A DNA stretch of 31,609 nucleotides from JAVWHX01 sp036639875 (GCA_036639875.1 JAVWHX010000024.1:1-31609), one strand, 5' to 3'. Positions 16,010-23,493 are shown, counted from the first letter of the stretch. Made by a program: numbers and translations. The notes: generated from the letters alone by a model not told the origin.

Positions 16010-16212
16010 AAGGGGTATTTTATCCCTTGGTAAAGGTGGGCATCAAACCCTTAGCCTAGCGCCGTAACGGGCATCGTGCGGATATAGGAGGAAGGGGGTG
16101 AATGTGTGAGGAAAACAATTTATGAGTTTAGACTTTTAATTAACGCGGTGTCCCGTTTAATTAAATTGTTAAGACAAAAATAAAAGGTAAGACCCAACAC
16201 AGCCCACCTTTA
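16010..16212 (+). ncRNA. Candidate structured RNA of about 200 nt closed by an 11-bp terminal stem
   Basis: This stretch is locally GC-rich in a very AT-rich intergenic region. TAAAGGTGGGC (16031-16041) and GCCCACCTTTA (16202-16212) are exact complements closing about 160 nt. Inside are CCCTT/AAGGG (16048-16052 with 16092-16096), CCTA/TAGG (16055-16058 with 16085-16088), a small GC-CCG/CGG-GC hairpin around 16059-16072, and AACAA/TTGTT (16114-16118 with 16166-16170). These last enclose a 9-bp TTTAATTAA/TTAATTAAA hairpin (16135-16143 with 16157-16165). A short AAGGG/CCCTT hairpin (16010-16028) precedes the closing stem, and TGTATATAG at 15997-16005 may be a -10 box. G exceeds C on the plus strand, favouring this orientation. 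It does not match the TPP, FMN, SAM, preQ1, c-di-GMP or NAD riboswitch signatures I know. A known class such as raiA RNA cannot be excluded by eye. Confidence 0.55.
16106..16183 (+). CDS. Possible 25-residue cationic peptide inside the structured element
   Basis: A GTG at 16106 opens 25 codons rich in Arg, Lys, Leu and Ile (start VRKTIYEF, end LIKLLRQK), which would form a basic amphipathic helix. GGGGGTGA (16094-16101) lies 4 nt upstream, with AGGAGG (16086-16091) before it. An overlapping seven-codon frame starts at the ATG at 16102. The strong ribosome-binding sequences argue for translation. The fact that the same bases form helices argues that the ORF may be an accident of a structured RNA. 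The codons show no clear bias. It could be a type I toxin-like peptide, a leader peptide or nothing. Confidence 0.25.
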   Translation: MRKTIYEFRLLINAVSRLIKLLRQK

Positions 16213-16217
16213 TTAAT

Positions 16218-16246
16218 ATTATAATCAAAAATTAAAATAATTGCAA
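16218..16246 (-). promoter_or_regulatory. Minus-strand promoter facing into the structured element
   Basis: On the minus strand TTGCAA (16241-16246), a 17-bp spacer and TATAAT (16218-16223) are present. The predicted start, about 16211, coincides with the end of the closing stem. Transcription would run antisense to the element. An AAAGGT/ACCTTT hairpin followed by TATTTTTG on that strand (about 16175-16211) could end a very short antisense RNA. It begins just past the niaR stop codon, so it does not serve niaR. Confidence 0.4.
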
Positions 16247-16250
16247 TAAG

Positions 16251-16754
16251 TTATTTTCTAAATAGATAATTCTTTTTATTTAATGCATCTAAAATACGCT
16301 GATATGCTTCTTCGTCAAGACATTGAATAGTGTGAAGGTGTAATCCATTTGTTAATTGACTTAATGGTTTAGAGTTATCATTATTCACCTTCTTTAGAAA
16401 TTGATCAACATCATATCGTGAAGCTATATGTAATTGACCAGTCAACTGACCATAAATAGGATGTTCTACAATGACATCAATAATTTGTCCACCTAAATCA
16501 ACAATAGTATATAATTCATCAGCTAAATCTTCCTTTTGATGTTTAACCGCAATGATATGTTTTAATCCTTGTTCTTGTTCATCTAGAATATAACCTCTAG
16601 GGGTAGCGCTAATATTGATTCCACTTGCTCTTAGAAGAGCAATGTCTCCAACAATAATCTGTCTACTAACTCCATATAAGGTTGCTAACTTTGAAGCAGA
16701 AATAGGTTTATCACTTTTTCTTATTTCTTCAATGATTTTCTTTTTTCTATCCAT
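16251..16754 (-). CDS. niaR: NiaR niacin-responsive transcriptional repressor (HTH + 3H domain)
   Basis: This 167-residue regulator has an N-terminal winged helix (ISASKLATLYGVSRQIIVGDIALLR) and a C-terminal 3H domain with three conserved histidines. The histidine-bearing segments seen are AVKHQKED, VEHPIYGQLTGQLH and HLHTIQC. In Bacillus and Thermotoga NiaR binds nicotinic acid and represses NAD biosynthesis or niacin uptake genes. The ATG at 16754 is preferred, with AGAGGTGG 5 nt upstream; a GTG three codons earlier lies within that ribosome-binding site. Its likely target, the ECF S-component gene, lies 390 bp further along on the same strand with a palindromic operator. It is divergent from rsmA, with 84 bp between the start codons. 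Confidence 0.93.
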   Translation of the reverse strand: MDRKKKIIEEIRKSDKPISASKLATLYGVSRQIIVGDIALLRASGINISATPRGYILDEQEQGLKHIIAVKHQKEDLADELYTIVDLGGQIIDVIVEHPIYGQLTGQLHIASRYDVDQFLKKVNNDNSKPLSQLTNGLHLHTIQCLDEEAYQRILDALNKKNYLFRK

Positions 16755-16838
16755 TTTTTCCACCTCTTATTTGCATTATAAATCATTTTTACATAAAAAT
16801 AAATGAGTATTTGTGTTATAATATTTTCAGGTGATTAA

Positions 16839-17654
16839 ATGAAAGATATAGCGAAATTATCAAATACAAATTATTTATTAGATAAGTATCATTTACAAGC
16901 GTCAAAAAAATTTGGACAAAACTTTTTAATTGACTTAAATGTCATAAAAAAAATAGTTGATTCAACACTTATTGATAAGAATACATGTGTTATTGAAATA
17001 GGTCCAGGGATTGGAGCTTTAAGTGAACAGCTTTCTTATAAAGCTGGTAAAGTTTTATGTTTTGAAATAGATGAAAGATTAAAGGCAGTGTTAAATGAAT
17101 CTATAGGTGAGTTTGATAATATAGAGATTGTTTTTCAAGATTTTTTAACTGTTGATTTTAAGAAGAAAGTTGAAGAATTAAAGCAAGAATATGAGAAGGT
17201 ATGCGTGGTTGCTAATCTTCCTTATTATATTACTTCTGATATATTAGAACATATTATCACTGCACAATCATCTTTACATAGTATCCACACAATGGTTCAA
17301 AAAGAAGTGGCTTTAAAGTTAACTGATAAGAATCATAAAAGTCCATTAATCTTTATGATAGAGAGCGTTGGAGATATTCAATTAGATATGCATATATCTA
17401 AAAAAGTATTTTCACCTGCCCCCCATGTAGATAGTGCAATTATATCAATTTATATAAACAAAATATATAATCCATTACTTACAAAAATACTAAAATATGC
17501 GTTTACTCAAAAGAGAAAAACAATATATAATAACCTTAAAGGATTATTCTTAGAAAAAACAAAAGATATATTAAAAGAGTGTCAGATTGATGAAAAGAAA
17601 AGACCTGAAGAATTAATGATTGAAGATTATATAAAACTCACAAAATATTTATAA
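16839..17654 (+). CDS. rsmA: 16S rRNA dimethyladenosine transferase RsmA (KsgA)
   Basis: Methylates two adjacent adenines near the 3' end of 16S rRNA using S-adenosylmethionine. The 271 residues show KKFGQNFL at the N-terminus, the SAM site VIEIGPGIGALSEQL, the acidic end of strand 2 (FEIDERL), and the catalytic motif VVANLPYYITSDIL, then FSPAPHVDSAI and the C-terminal helical domain. GGTGAT is 3 nt upstream of the ATG, with TATAAT at 16817-16822. It is first in an operon with yabG (27-bp gap) and ispE, as in Bacillus, although veg and sspF, which lie between yabG and ispE there, are absent. Confidence 0.97.
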   Translation: MKDIAKLSNTNYLLDKYHLQASKKFGQNFLIDLNVIKKIVDSTLIDKNTCVIEIGPGIGALSEQLSYKAGKVLCFEIDERLKAVLNESIGEFDNIEIVFQDFLTVDFKKKVEELKQEYEKVCVVANLPYYITSDILEHIITAQSSLHSIHTMVQKEVALKLTDKNHKSPLIFMIESVGDIQLDMHISKKVFSPAPHVDSAIISIYINKIYNPLLTKILKYAFTQKRKTIYNNLKGLFLEKTKDILKECQIDEKKRPEELMIEDYIKLTKYL

Positions 17655-17681
17655 AACCATATATTACTGTATGGTGATAAT

Positions 17682-18428
17682 ATGAAGATAGGAGATTATG
17701 TTGTTAGAAAAAAATACAACAAAGATATCATTTTTGAGATATTTGATAAAAAAGATGATATTTATTATTTAAGAGGTGTTGAATTAAGGCTCATTGCTGA
17801 TAGTCAACTTGAGGATTTAGAACTTAGTGAAATACAACCAAATATTCAAGATGAGTTTTCAATTACAAGACAACCAATGATTAGAGGAAAAGTTTTACAT
17901 CTTGATGGTGATGAAAAGTATTTAAATATGTGTCAAAAGAAATATCAAGAATTAAGAATTAGAGCAGATTGTTACTTTATGAATGAAAAAGAAATGAAAG
18001 ATAGAGTCTTAGAATTGTTAGAAAAACATAAGCCTCAAATATTGGTCATTACAGGACATGATGCTTTAAGAAAAGATCATGATAAAAGTGATATTCTAAA
18101 TTATCAACATTCTTTAGATTTTGTAGAAACAATTAAATCAGCAAGATCTTATGAAGATGATAAAGATGCTCTTATTATTATTGCAGGAGCATGTCAGTCA
18201 TATTATGAGATGCTATTAGCTTCAGGTGCGAATTTTGCTTCTAGTCCAAAGCGTATTAATATTCATGCATTGGATCCTGTTTATATAGCAAGTTTAATCG
18301 CAAATGAAAGTGTAAGAAATTATTGTGATGTTGAAGATATTATTAATCAAACATCACATAAACAAAGTGGTATTGGTGGTATAGACACCAAAGGAGTTGC
18401 TAGAAAAATATATCCAACGAAAGGGTGA
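17682..18428 (+). CDS. yabG: Sporulation-specific protease YabG
   Basis: This cysteine protease processes spore coat proteins in Bacillus and preproteins such as SleC precursors in Clostridioides. The 248-residue protein is shorter than Bacillus YabG (about 290). It keeps the opening IGDYVVRKKYNKDIIF, the region around LHLDGDEKYL, VITGHDALRKD, IIIAGACQSYYEMLLASGANFASSP (with the candidate catalytic Cys in GACQS and His in GHD) and the DTKGVA end. It lies between rsmA and ispE exactly as in Bacillus. GGTGAT lies 3 nt upstream of the ATG. Its presence is the best evidence in the window that the organism forms spores. Confidence 0.93.
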   Translation: MKIGDYVVRKKYNKDIIFEIFDKKDDIYYLRGVELRLIADSQLEDLELSEIQPNIQDEFSITRQPMIRGKVLHLDGDEKYLNMCQKKYQELRIRADCYFMNEKEMKDRVLELLEKHKPQILVITGHDALRKDHDKSDILNYQHSLDFVETIKSARSYEDDKDALIIIAGACQSYYEMLLASGANFASSPKRINIHALDPVYIASLIANESVRNYCDVEDIINQTSHKQSGIGGIDTKGVARKIYPTKG

Positions 18429-18433
18429 TAAAC

Positions 18434-19294
18434 GTGAAAATAAGAGCATATGCAAAAGTTAATTTAGCACTAGATGTTGTCAGTAAAAGAGCAGATGGAT
18501 ATCATGAATTGGAAATGATTATGGCACCAATTACATTACATGATTTGATTTATATTGATAGAATTAAAGAAGGTATTGTAATTGAGACTAATAATTATAG
18601 AATGCCAACTGATGAAAGAAACATTATGTATAAGGTTGCTAAAATATTAATTGATCGTTATCACATTCCTTATGGAGTTAATATTCATATCTATAAACAT
18701 ATTCCTACTCAAGCAGGTTTAGCAGGTGGAAGTGCTGATGGAGCAGCTGTTTTAAAAGCAATGAATAAGATGTTTCATCTTGGTTTATCTTTACAAACAT
18801 TAGCTGAAATTGGTAAAGAGGTTGGAGCAGATATTCCTTTTTGTATCTATGAGAAAACAGCATTAGTAAAGGGGATAGGAGAAAAGTTAGAATTTATTGA
18901 TAATCATTTTGATTGTTATTTCTTACTAGTAAAACCTAGTAAAGGAGTATCTACAAAGAAATCTTTTGGAGCATTAAATTTAGAAACAGCTTTACATCCT
19001 CGCATTTTATCAATGAAAGAAGGAATTGAAAATAATGACTATCAATTGGTTCTTGATAGTTTAGGAAATACTTTAGAAGCACCTTCAATAGATATTGTAA
19101 AAGATATTGAAACCATTAAACAAGATTTATTAGATAAAGGCTTTGATGGAGCGTTAATGTCAGGTAGTGGTTCATGTGTATTTGGGATGACAAAAGACAA
19201 AGATTTAATAGAGAATGCATTTCAATACTTTAAAAACAAATATTATTTTGTCAGAAAAACTCAAATACTTCATAAAGAGGAAGAAAAATATTGA
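18434..19294 (+). CDS. ispE: 4-diphosphocytidyl-2-C-methylerythritol kinase
   Basis: This GHMP kinase of the MEP isoprenoid pathway phosphorylates CDP-ME. The 286 residues show the N-terminal AYAKVNLALDV, the ATP-binding glycine motif PTQAGLAGGSADGAA, a DIPFC segment and the C-terminal SGSGSCVFG. The frame is open from a GTG at 18425 that overlaps the yabG stop. The GTG at 18434 is preferred because it has GGTGAT at 4 nt, matching the pattern of neighbouring genes, and gives the family's usual MKIRAYAK start. It is the last gene of the rsmA operon. Confidence 0.96.
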   Translation: MKIRAYAKVNLALDVVSKRADGYHELEMIMAPITLHDLIYIDRIKEGIVIETNNYRMPTDERNIMYKVAKILIDRYHIPYGVNIHIYKHIPTQAGLAGGSADGAAVLKAMNKMFHLGLSLQTLAEIGKEVGADIPFCIYEKTALVKGIGEKLEFIDNHFDCYFLLVKPSKGVSTKKSFGALNLETALHPRILSMKEGIENNDYQLVLDSLGNTLEAPSIDIVKDIETIKQDLLDKGFDGALMSGSGSCVFGMTKDKDLIENAFQYFKNKYYFVRKTQILHKEEEKY

Positions 19295-19330
19295 AAATAA
19301 CAAAGTATTTCTTGTTTCCTCTTTTTTTTT
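19274..19330 (+). terminator. Terminator of the rsmA-yabG-ispE operon
   Basis: AAAGAGGAA (19274-19282) pairs with TTTCCTCTTT (19315-19324), with inner AGAAA/TTTCT pairing. A T-run continues to 19330. The left arm lies within the last codons of ispE. Confidence 0.8.
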
Positions 19331-19373
19331 AGTTCATTTTTTGTTAGAATAGTGGCGTTAAGGAGAGATAGTG

Positions 19374-20771
19374 ATGAAAGTATACGCTGTTGTATTAGCT
19401 GCTGGTAAAGGAACTCGAATGAAGTCTTCTAAACCAAAGGTTGTTCATGAAGTATTATATAAACCAATGATTAATCATGTTGTTGATGAATTGAAGTTAT
19501 TGGGAGTTGAAGAAACGATTGTAGTGGTAGGGCATGAAGCTGCTCAAGTTGAAGCTATTGTTGATAATGTAACTTTTGTTTATCAAACAGAGCAATTAGG
19601 AACTGGACATGCTGTTTTACAAGCAAAGGATATTTTAAAAGACAAAGAAGGTATTACGATTGTTTTAAATGGGGATGCACCATTAATTAGAAAAGAAACA
19701 TTAGAAGGATTAATTGAGTATCATAAAACAAATCAAAATAGTGGAACTGTTATTAGCTGTGATTGTGATTTATCTTTACCTTTTGGAAGAATTATTAAAG
19801 AAGATAATCAAGTCAAAGGAATTGTAGAGTTCAAAGATTTATTAGAATCTCAAAACCATATTACAGAAATGAATGCTGGTGAATATTGTTTTGATAATCA
19901 AGCATTGTTTGCTGCTTTAGATAAAGTAACAAATCAAAATGCTCAAAATGAATATTATATTACTGATGTTATTGGAATTATGAATGAACAAGGATTAAAA
20001 GTAGATGCTTACAAAATTAATGATTTTAATGAAGTAGGTGGTATTAATGATCGTGCTCAGTTAGCTGAAGCAACACAAATCTTAAGAAATAGAATTAATA
20101 AAGAACTTCTTTTAGATGGTGTCAATATTATTGATCCTGCAAATACTTACATTGGTAGAGATGTTGTCATTGGTGAAGAAACGACAATTGAGCCAGGGTG
20201 TATTATTAAAGGAAAAACAATGATTGGAAAGAATTGTCACATTGGTCCTTATTGTGAATTTACAAATGTAGAAATTAAAGATAATGTAGAAATTAAGTTC
20301 TCTGTTATTAGTGATTCTATTATTGAAAATGGTGTAGATATTGGTCCTTATGCAAGATTAAGAACAAATTGTCATATTATGGAGAATGCTCACTTAGGAA
20401 ACTTTGTAGAAATGAAGAAAGCATACTTTGGTAAAGGAAGTAAGGCTTCACATTTAACTTATGTAGGAGATGCAGAAGTTGGATGTGATGTTAATATGGG
20501 TTGTGGAACAATTACTGTTAATTATGATGGTAAAAACAAGTCATTAACAAAGATTGAAGATAATGCTTTTGTTGGATGTAATGTTAATTTAATTGCCCCA
20601 GTGACAATTAAAAAGAATGCATTTATTGCTGCTGGTTCAACAATTACAAAAGATGTTGAAGAAGATGCGATGGGTATTGCAAGAGCTAGACAAGAAAATA
20701 AAGATGGTTATAGCCAAGTATTAAAAGATATAAGAATGAAAAAATTTGAAGATTTAAAAAAGAAAAAATAA
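19374..20771 (+). CDS. glmU: Bifunctional UDP-N-acetylglucosamine pyrophosphorylase / glucosamine-1-phosphate acetyltransferase
   Basis: Makes UDP-GlcNAc for peptidoglycan. The 465-residue protein has an N-terminal nucleotidyltransferase domain (LAAGKGTRMKS, QLGTGHAV, NGDAPLI, NAGEYCF, NEYYITD; about 1-228). It also has a C-terminal left-handed beta-helix acetyltransferase domain with hexapeptide repeats (about 250-455, including GPYARLR, LGNFVEMK, GCGTITVNYDG and RARQENKDGY). AAGGAGAG lies 6 nt before the ATG at 19374; a GTG one codon earlier is less well spaced. prs follows after 17 bp, the same order as in Bacillus. Confidence 0.97.
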   Translation: MKVYAVVLAAGKGTRMKSSKPKVVHEVLYKPMINHVVDELKLLGVEETIVVVGHEAAQVEAIVDNVTFVYQTEQLGTGHAVLQAKDILKDKEGITIVLNGDAPLIRKETLEGLIEYHKTNQNSGTVISCDCDLSLPFGRIIKEDNQVKGIVEFKDLLESQNHITEMNAGEYCFDNQALFAALDKVTNQNAQNEYYITDVIGIMNEQGLKVDAYKINDFNEVGGINDRAQLAEATQILRNRINKELLLDGVNIIDPANTYIGRDVVIGEETTIEPGCIIKGKTMIGKNCHIGPYCEFTNVEIKDNVEIKFSVISDSIIENGVDIGPYARLRTNCHIMENAHLGNFVEMKKAYFGKGSKASHLTYVGDAEVGCDVNMGCGTITVNYDGKNKSLTKIEDNAFVGCNVNLIAPVTIKKNAFIAAGSTITKDVEEDAMGIARARQENKDGYSQVLKDIRMKKFEDLKKKK

Positions 20772-20788
20772 GGAGAAGAAGAGGGAAA

Positions 20789-21745
20789 ATGAAAAATAAC
20801 GTAACTGTGTTTGCCTTATCGGCAAGTAAAGATTTAGCAAGAGATATAGCAACAACTATGGGGACAACAGTAGGAAAATGTGAAGTGCATCATTTTGCTG
20901 ATGGTGAAATCTTAGTAGAAATTGGTGAATCAGTAAGAGGAAAGGATGTCTTTATCGTTCAATCAACATCTAATCCAGTTACAGAAAATTTGATGGAAAT
21001 ATTGGTTTTGGCTGATGCTTTAAAGAGAGCTTCTGCTAAGGAAGTTACAGCTGTCATTCCATATTTTGGATATGCAAGACAAGATAGAAAAGCAAAACCA
21101 AGACAACCTATTACATCTCGTTTAGTAGCTGATTTATTAACAGTTGCGGGTGTTACAAGAGTTGTAACAGTTGATTTACATGCTGCACAAATTCAAGGGT
21201 TCTTTGATATACCTGTTGATGAAATGCAAGTCTTACCTCTTATCTGTAATTATTTTAAAAATAAAAATATTGATGATTTATGTGTTGTTTCTCCAGATCA
21301 TGGTGGAGCTACACGTGCTAGAAAAATGTCAGAAGCGCTTGATTGTCCAATCGCAATTATTGATAAAAGAAGACCTAAACCAAATGTTGCTGAAGTTATG
21401 GGAATTATTGGGGATGTTTCAGGTAAAAACTGTATCTTAATTGATGACATGATTGATACAGCGGGAACAATTGTTGCTGGTGTTAATGTTTTAAAAGCAA
21501 AAGGTGCTAAAGAAGTTTATGTTGCATGTTCACATGGTGTATTATCTGGACCTGCAGTTGAAAGATTATCAACTTGTGTTGCTAAGGAAGTTGTTATTAC
21601 AAATACAATTGCGATTCCTGAAGAAAAGAAGTTTGATAAATTAGTAGAAATTAGTGTAGCTGAATTGTTAGCACATACAATTGAAAGTATTGAAAACAAT
21701 TTGCCAGTAAGTGATGTATTTACTCAATACGACTTCGTTCAATAA
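20789..21745 (+). CDS. prs: Ribose-phosphate pyrophosphokinase
   Basis: Makes PRPP from ribose 5-phosphate and ATP for nucleotide, histidine and NAD synthesis. The 318 residues show the flexible-loop and active-site segments YFGYARQDRKAKPRQPI, the DLHAAQIQGFF motif, VVSPDHGGATRAR and the PRPP-binding loop LIDDMIDTAGTI. Its length is that of a class I enzyme. It is co-transcribed with glmU and has GAGGG 6 nt upstream of the ATG. Confidence 0.97.
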   Translation: MKNNVTVFALSASKDLARDIATTMGTTVGKCEVHHFADGEILVEIGESVRGKDVFIVQSTSNPVTENLMEILVLADALKRASAKEVTAVIPYFGYARQDRKAKPRQPITSRLVADLLTVAGVTRVVTVDLHAAQIQGFFDIPVDEMQVLPLICNYFKNKNIDDLCVVSPDHGGATRARKMSEALDCPIAIIDKRRPKPNVAEVMGIIGDVSGKNCILIDDMIDTAGTIVAGVNVLKAKGAKEVYVACSHGVLSGPAVERLSTCVAKEVVITNTIAIPEEKKFDKLVEISVAELLAHTIESIENNLPVSDVFTQYDFVQ

Positions 21746-21753
21746 TAAAGGGT

Positions 21754-21789
21754 AACAAAGTGTGATAAATTTATCACACTTTGTTATTT
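21754..21789 (+). terminator. Perfect palindrome terminating glmU-prs
   Basis: AACAAAGTGTGATAAA (21754-21769) and TTTATCACACTTTGTT (21770-21785) are exact complements with no spacer, so the loop is taken from the central AAATTT. ATTTAT follows. The stem is long but the T-tract is weak, so it may also be an mRNA 3'-stabilising hairpin. Confidence 0.75.
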
Positions 21790-21803
21790 ATATGACGATT
21801 GCG

Positions 21804-21832
21804 TTGGAAAAAGTCGAATTTTATAGTATAAT
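21804..21832 (+). promoter_or_regulatory. Promoter of the bactofilin gene
   Basis: TTGGAA (21804-21809), a 17-bp spacer and TATAAT (21827-21832). The start codon is 33 bp further on. Confidence 0.75.
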
Positions 21833-21864
21833 ATATTAAAGAAATAATTATAGGAGGGACTATT

Positions 21865-22431
21865 GTGAATACAGAAAAAAAAGACAGTACAAAGAGTAAG
21901 TTCTTTGATCGTTATTTTGATAATGATACAGCTGTGGAAAATGAAAGTGAGACGGGTATTTTGAATAGTAAAGTAGAAGTAGAATCAAATGGTGTGTATA
22001 ATGAAATAAGTGTTACAAAAACACCAAGTGTTATATCAAGTGGTACAGTTATCCAAGGTAATCTTAATGCTGATAATGATATAGAAGTATATGGGCAGGT
22101 TATTGGTAATATAGTATCTACTGGAGTAGTTAAAGTTGATGGTGGAAGTATTACTGGGGATATTAAAGCAAATAAGATACTTGTAAAAAGAAGTGTTATT
22201 CAAGGTAATCTTGATAGTGAGAGTATGATTGATGTTGTTGATGATACTCAAGTTACAGGAATGATATCAGGGCTTGATATAGTTTTAAATTGTCAATGTA
22301 AAGGAAATATTTATGCAGGAGAGAGATTAAGACTTTTAGAATCTTCGATTGTTAAAGGTGATATTCAAACGAAAACAATCAAAATAGAAGAAGGTTCTCG
22401 GGTTGAAGGAAAATTGAAAATGATTAAGTAG
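21865..22431 (+). CDS. Bactofilin (polymer-forming cytoskeletal protein)
   Basis: This 188-residue protein has a disordered charged N-terminus (about 1-55) and a bactofilin core (about 58-185) built of short beta repeats in a right-handed beta-helix. Recurrent G-x-I/V patterns such as SGTVIQGNLNADNDIEVYG, GNIVSTGVVKVDGGSITGDI and VIQGNLDSES mark it. Bactofilins polymerise without nucleotides and scaffold cell-shape or wall enzymes. The GTG start is supported by AGGAGGG 6 nt upstream and a near-consensus promoter. It is flanked by terminators, so it is monocistronic. A nearby G5/3D wall-hydrolase-like gene (23.5 kb) is a possible functional partner, but that is inference. Confidence 0.9.
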   Translation: MNTEKKDSTKSKFFDRYFDNDTAVENESETGILNSKVEVESNGVYNEISVTKTPSVISSGTVIQGNLNADNDIEVYGQVIGNIVSTGVVKVDGGSITGDIKANKILVKRSVIQGNLDSESMIDVVDDTQVTGMISGLDIVLNCQCKGNIYAGERLRLLESSIVKGDIQTKTIKIEEGSRVEGKLKMIK

Positions 22432-22457
22432 AAAAGAGCTAAAGTTAGCTCTTTTTT
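22432..22457 (+). terminator. Terminator of the bactofilin gene
   Basis: AAAAGAGCTAA (22432-22442) pairs with TTAGCTCTTTT (22445-22455) directly after the stop codon, and the T-run ends at 22457. Confidence 0.9.
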
Positions 22458-22588
22458 GATTAAAGTTAAGAAATAATGACATAATATTGATATATAATTG
22501 AGAGATAGTATAGGCATTGTCATGAAGATGCGAATTTCTTTGTAAAAATCGTTAATGTGTAAAAGATATGTTCCATATTTGTTAAATT

Positions 22589-22606
22589 GACAAATTGACA
22601 TTTGTC
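22589..22606. repeat. Inverted repeat with two TTGACA copies upstream of tatD
   Basis: GACAAAT (22589-22595) and ATTTGTC (22600-22606) are exact complements around TGAC. TTGACA occurs at 22587-22592 and 22595-22600, and TATAAA at 22614-22619, but the spacings (21 and 13 bp) are poor for a promoter. It may be an operator or part of a second, regulated promoter. The rest of the 254-bp gap (22458-22711) shows only AT-rich sequence and the promoter at 22675. Confidence 0.4.
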
Positions 22607-22674
22607 TAATCAGTATAAAATAGAGAAAAATGTCGATAAAATCAAGTTAAAATGAAAAGAGAGTATTTAGAAAT

Positions 22675-22703
22675 TTGACAAAGCTTTATAATTCTGTTAT
22701 TAT
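22675..22703 (+). promoter_or_regulatory. Promoter of tatD and the YabE-like gene
   Basis: TTGACA (22675-22680), a 17-bp spacer and TATTAT (22698-22703). The predicted start lies next to AAGGGTGA, so the mRNA has an almost minimal leader. Confidence 0.85.
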
Positions 22704-22720
22704 GCTCAAGGGTGAAGAAA

Positions 22721-23479
22721 ATGTATTTCAATACACACACGCATTTGAATAGTGATGAACTTTACTATCAAAGAGATGTATTCATTAAGAATGCATTAGA
22801 TAACGGCATAGAATATATTGTTGTTGCTGGATATGACTTACCATCGTCAATAAGAGCAGTTGAGATTGCTCAAGAGTATCCATTTATCTATGCAACAGTA
22901 GGAATAAGTCCTAATGATTGCAAAGATATAACTGATGCAGATTTAAAAGAAATTGAAACATTATTACAAAACCCACGTGTTGTAGCCTTAGGCGAGATTG
23001 GGCTGGATTATTATTGGGACGAAGTTCCTCATAATGTGCAGAAAGATATTTTTACCAAACAGATATCTATTGCGAAGAAGTATGATAAACCTGTAGTTAT
23101 TCATGCAAGAGACGCCTATGAAGATACTTTTGATATCTTAAAGCAAGCAGCACACCGTGGCATCATGCATTGTTATAGTGGATCAGTAGAAATGGCAAAA
23201 AGATATATTGATATTGGATTTGAAATTTCACTTGCTGGACCAGTTACATTTAAGAATGCAAAAACACCAAAAGATGTTGCGCGTATTATTGGTATTGATC
23301 ATTTAATGATCGAAACAGACTGTCCTTATTTAACACCTCACCCTTTTAGAGGAAAGTTGAATGAGCCAGCAAATGTTGTGTATATTGCCCAGGAAATAGC
23401 AAAGCTAAAGAACATGGAGATAGAAGACGTTGCTAGAATCACAACATTTAATGCCAAAGAATTGTTTGGGATTAAATAA
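22721..23479 (+). CDS. tatD: TatD family metal-dependent DNase
   Basis: This 252-residue TIM-barrel metalloenzyme is known as a DNase/3'-5' exonuclease in DNA repair or RNA quality control. Metal ligands are visible: NTHTHLN (HxH), LGEIGLDYYW (Glu), VIHARDAY (His), GIMHCYSG (His) and IETDCPYL (Asp). The ATG at 22721 has AAGGGTGA 5 nt upstream; an in-frame GTG three codons earlier lies inside that ribosome-binding site. The YabE-like gene follows after 14 bp, the same order as tatD-yabE in Bacillus, but here downstream of prs instead of next to metG. Confidence 0.95.
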   Translation: MYFNTHTHLNSDELYYQRDVFIKNALDNGIEYIVVAGYDLPSSIRAVEIAQEYPFIYATVGISPNDCKDITDADLKEIETLLQNPRVVALGEIGLDYYWDEVPHNVQKDIFTKQISIAKKYDKPVVIHARDAYEDTFDILKQAAHRGIMHCYSGSVEMAKRYIDIGFEISLAGPVTFKNAKTPKDVARIIGIDHLMIETDCPYLTPHPFRGKLNEPANVVYIAQEIAKLKNMEIEDVARITTFNAKELFGIK

Positions 23480-23493
23480 GGAGGATATTATTT

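Noticed and set aside
16031..16100. TPP, FMN or preQ1 riboswitch
   Set aside because: Hallmark conserved strings of these classes are missing, and no gene on the plus strand follows closely enough to be controlled in cis.
16031..16212. A MITE or small IS with 11-bp terminal inverted repeats flanked by TA
   Set aside because: The internal helices and lack of a second copy in the window favour a structured RNA. The flanking TA is part of the repeat itself, so it is no evidence of target duplication. Not fully excluded.
21171..21440. 89-codon plus-strand frame inside prs
   Set aside because: Out-of-frame shadow of a fully conserved prs gene.
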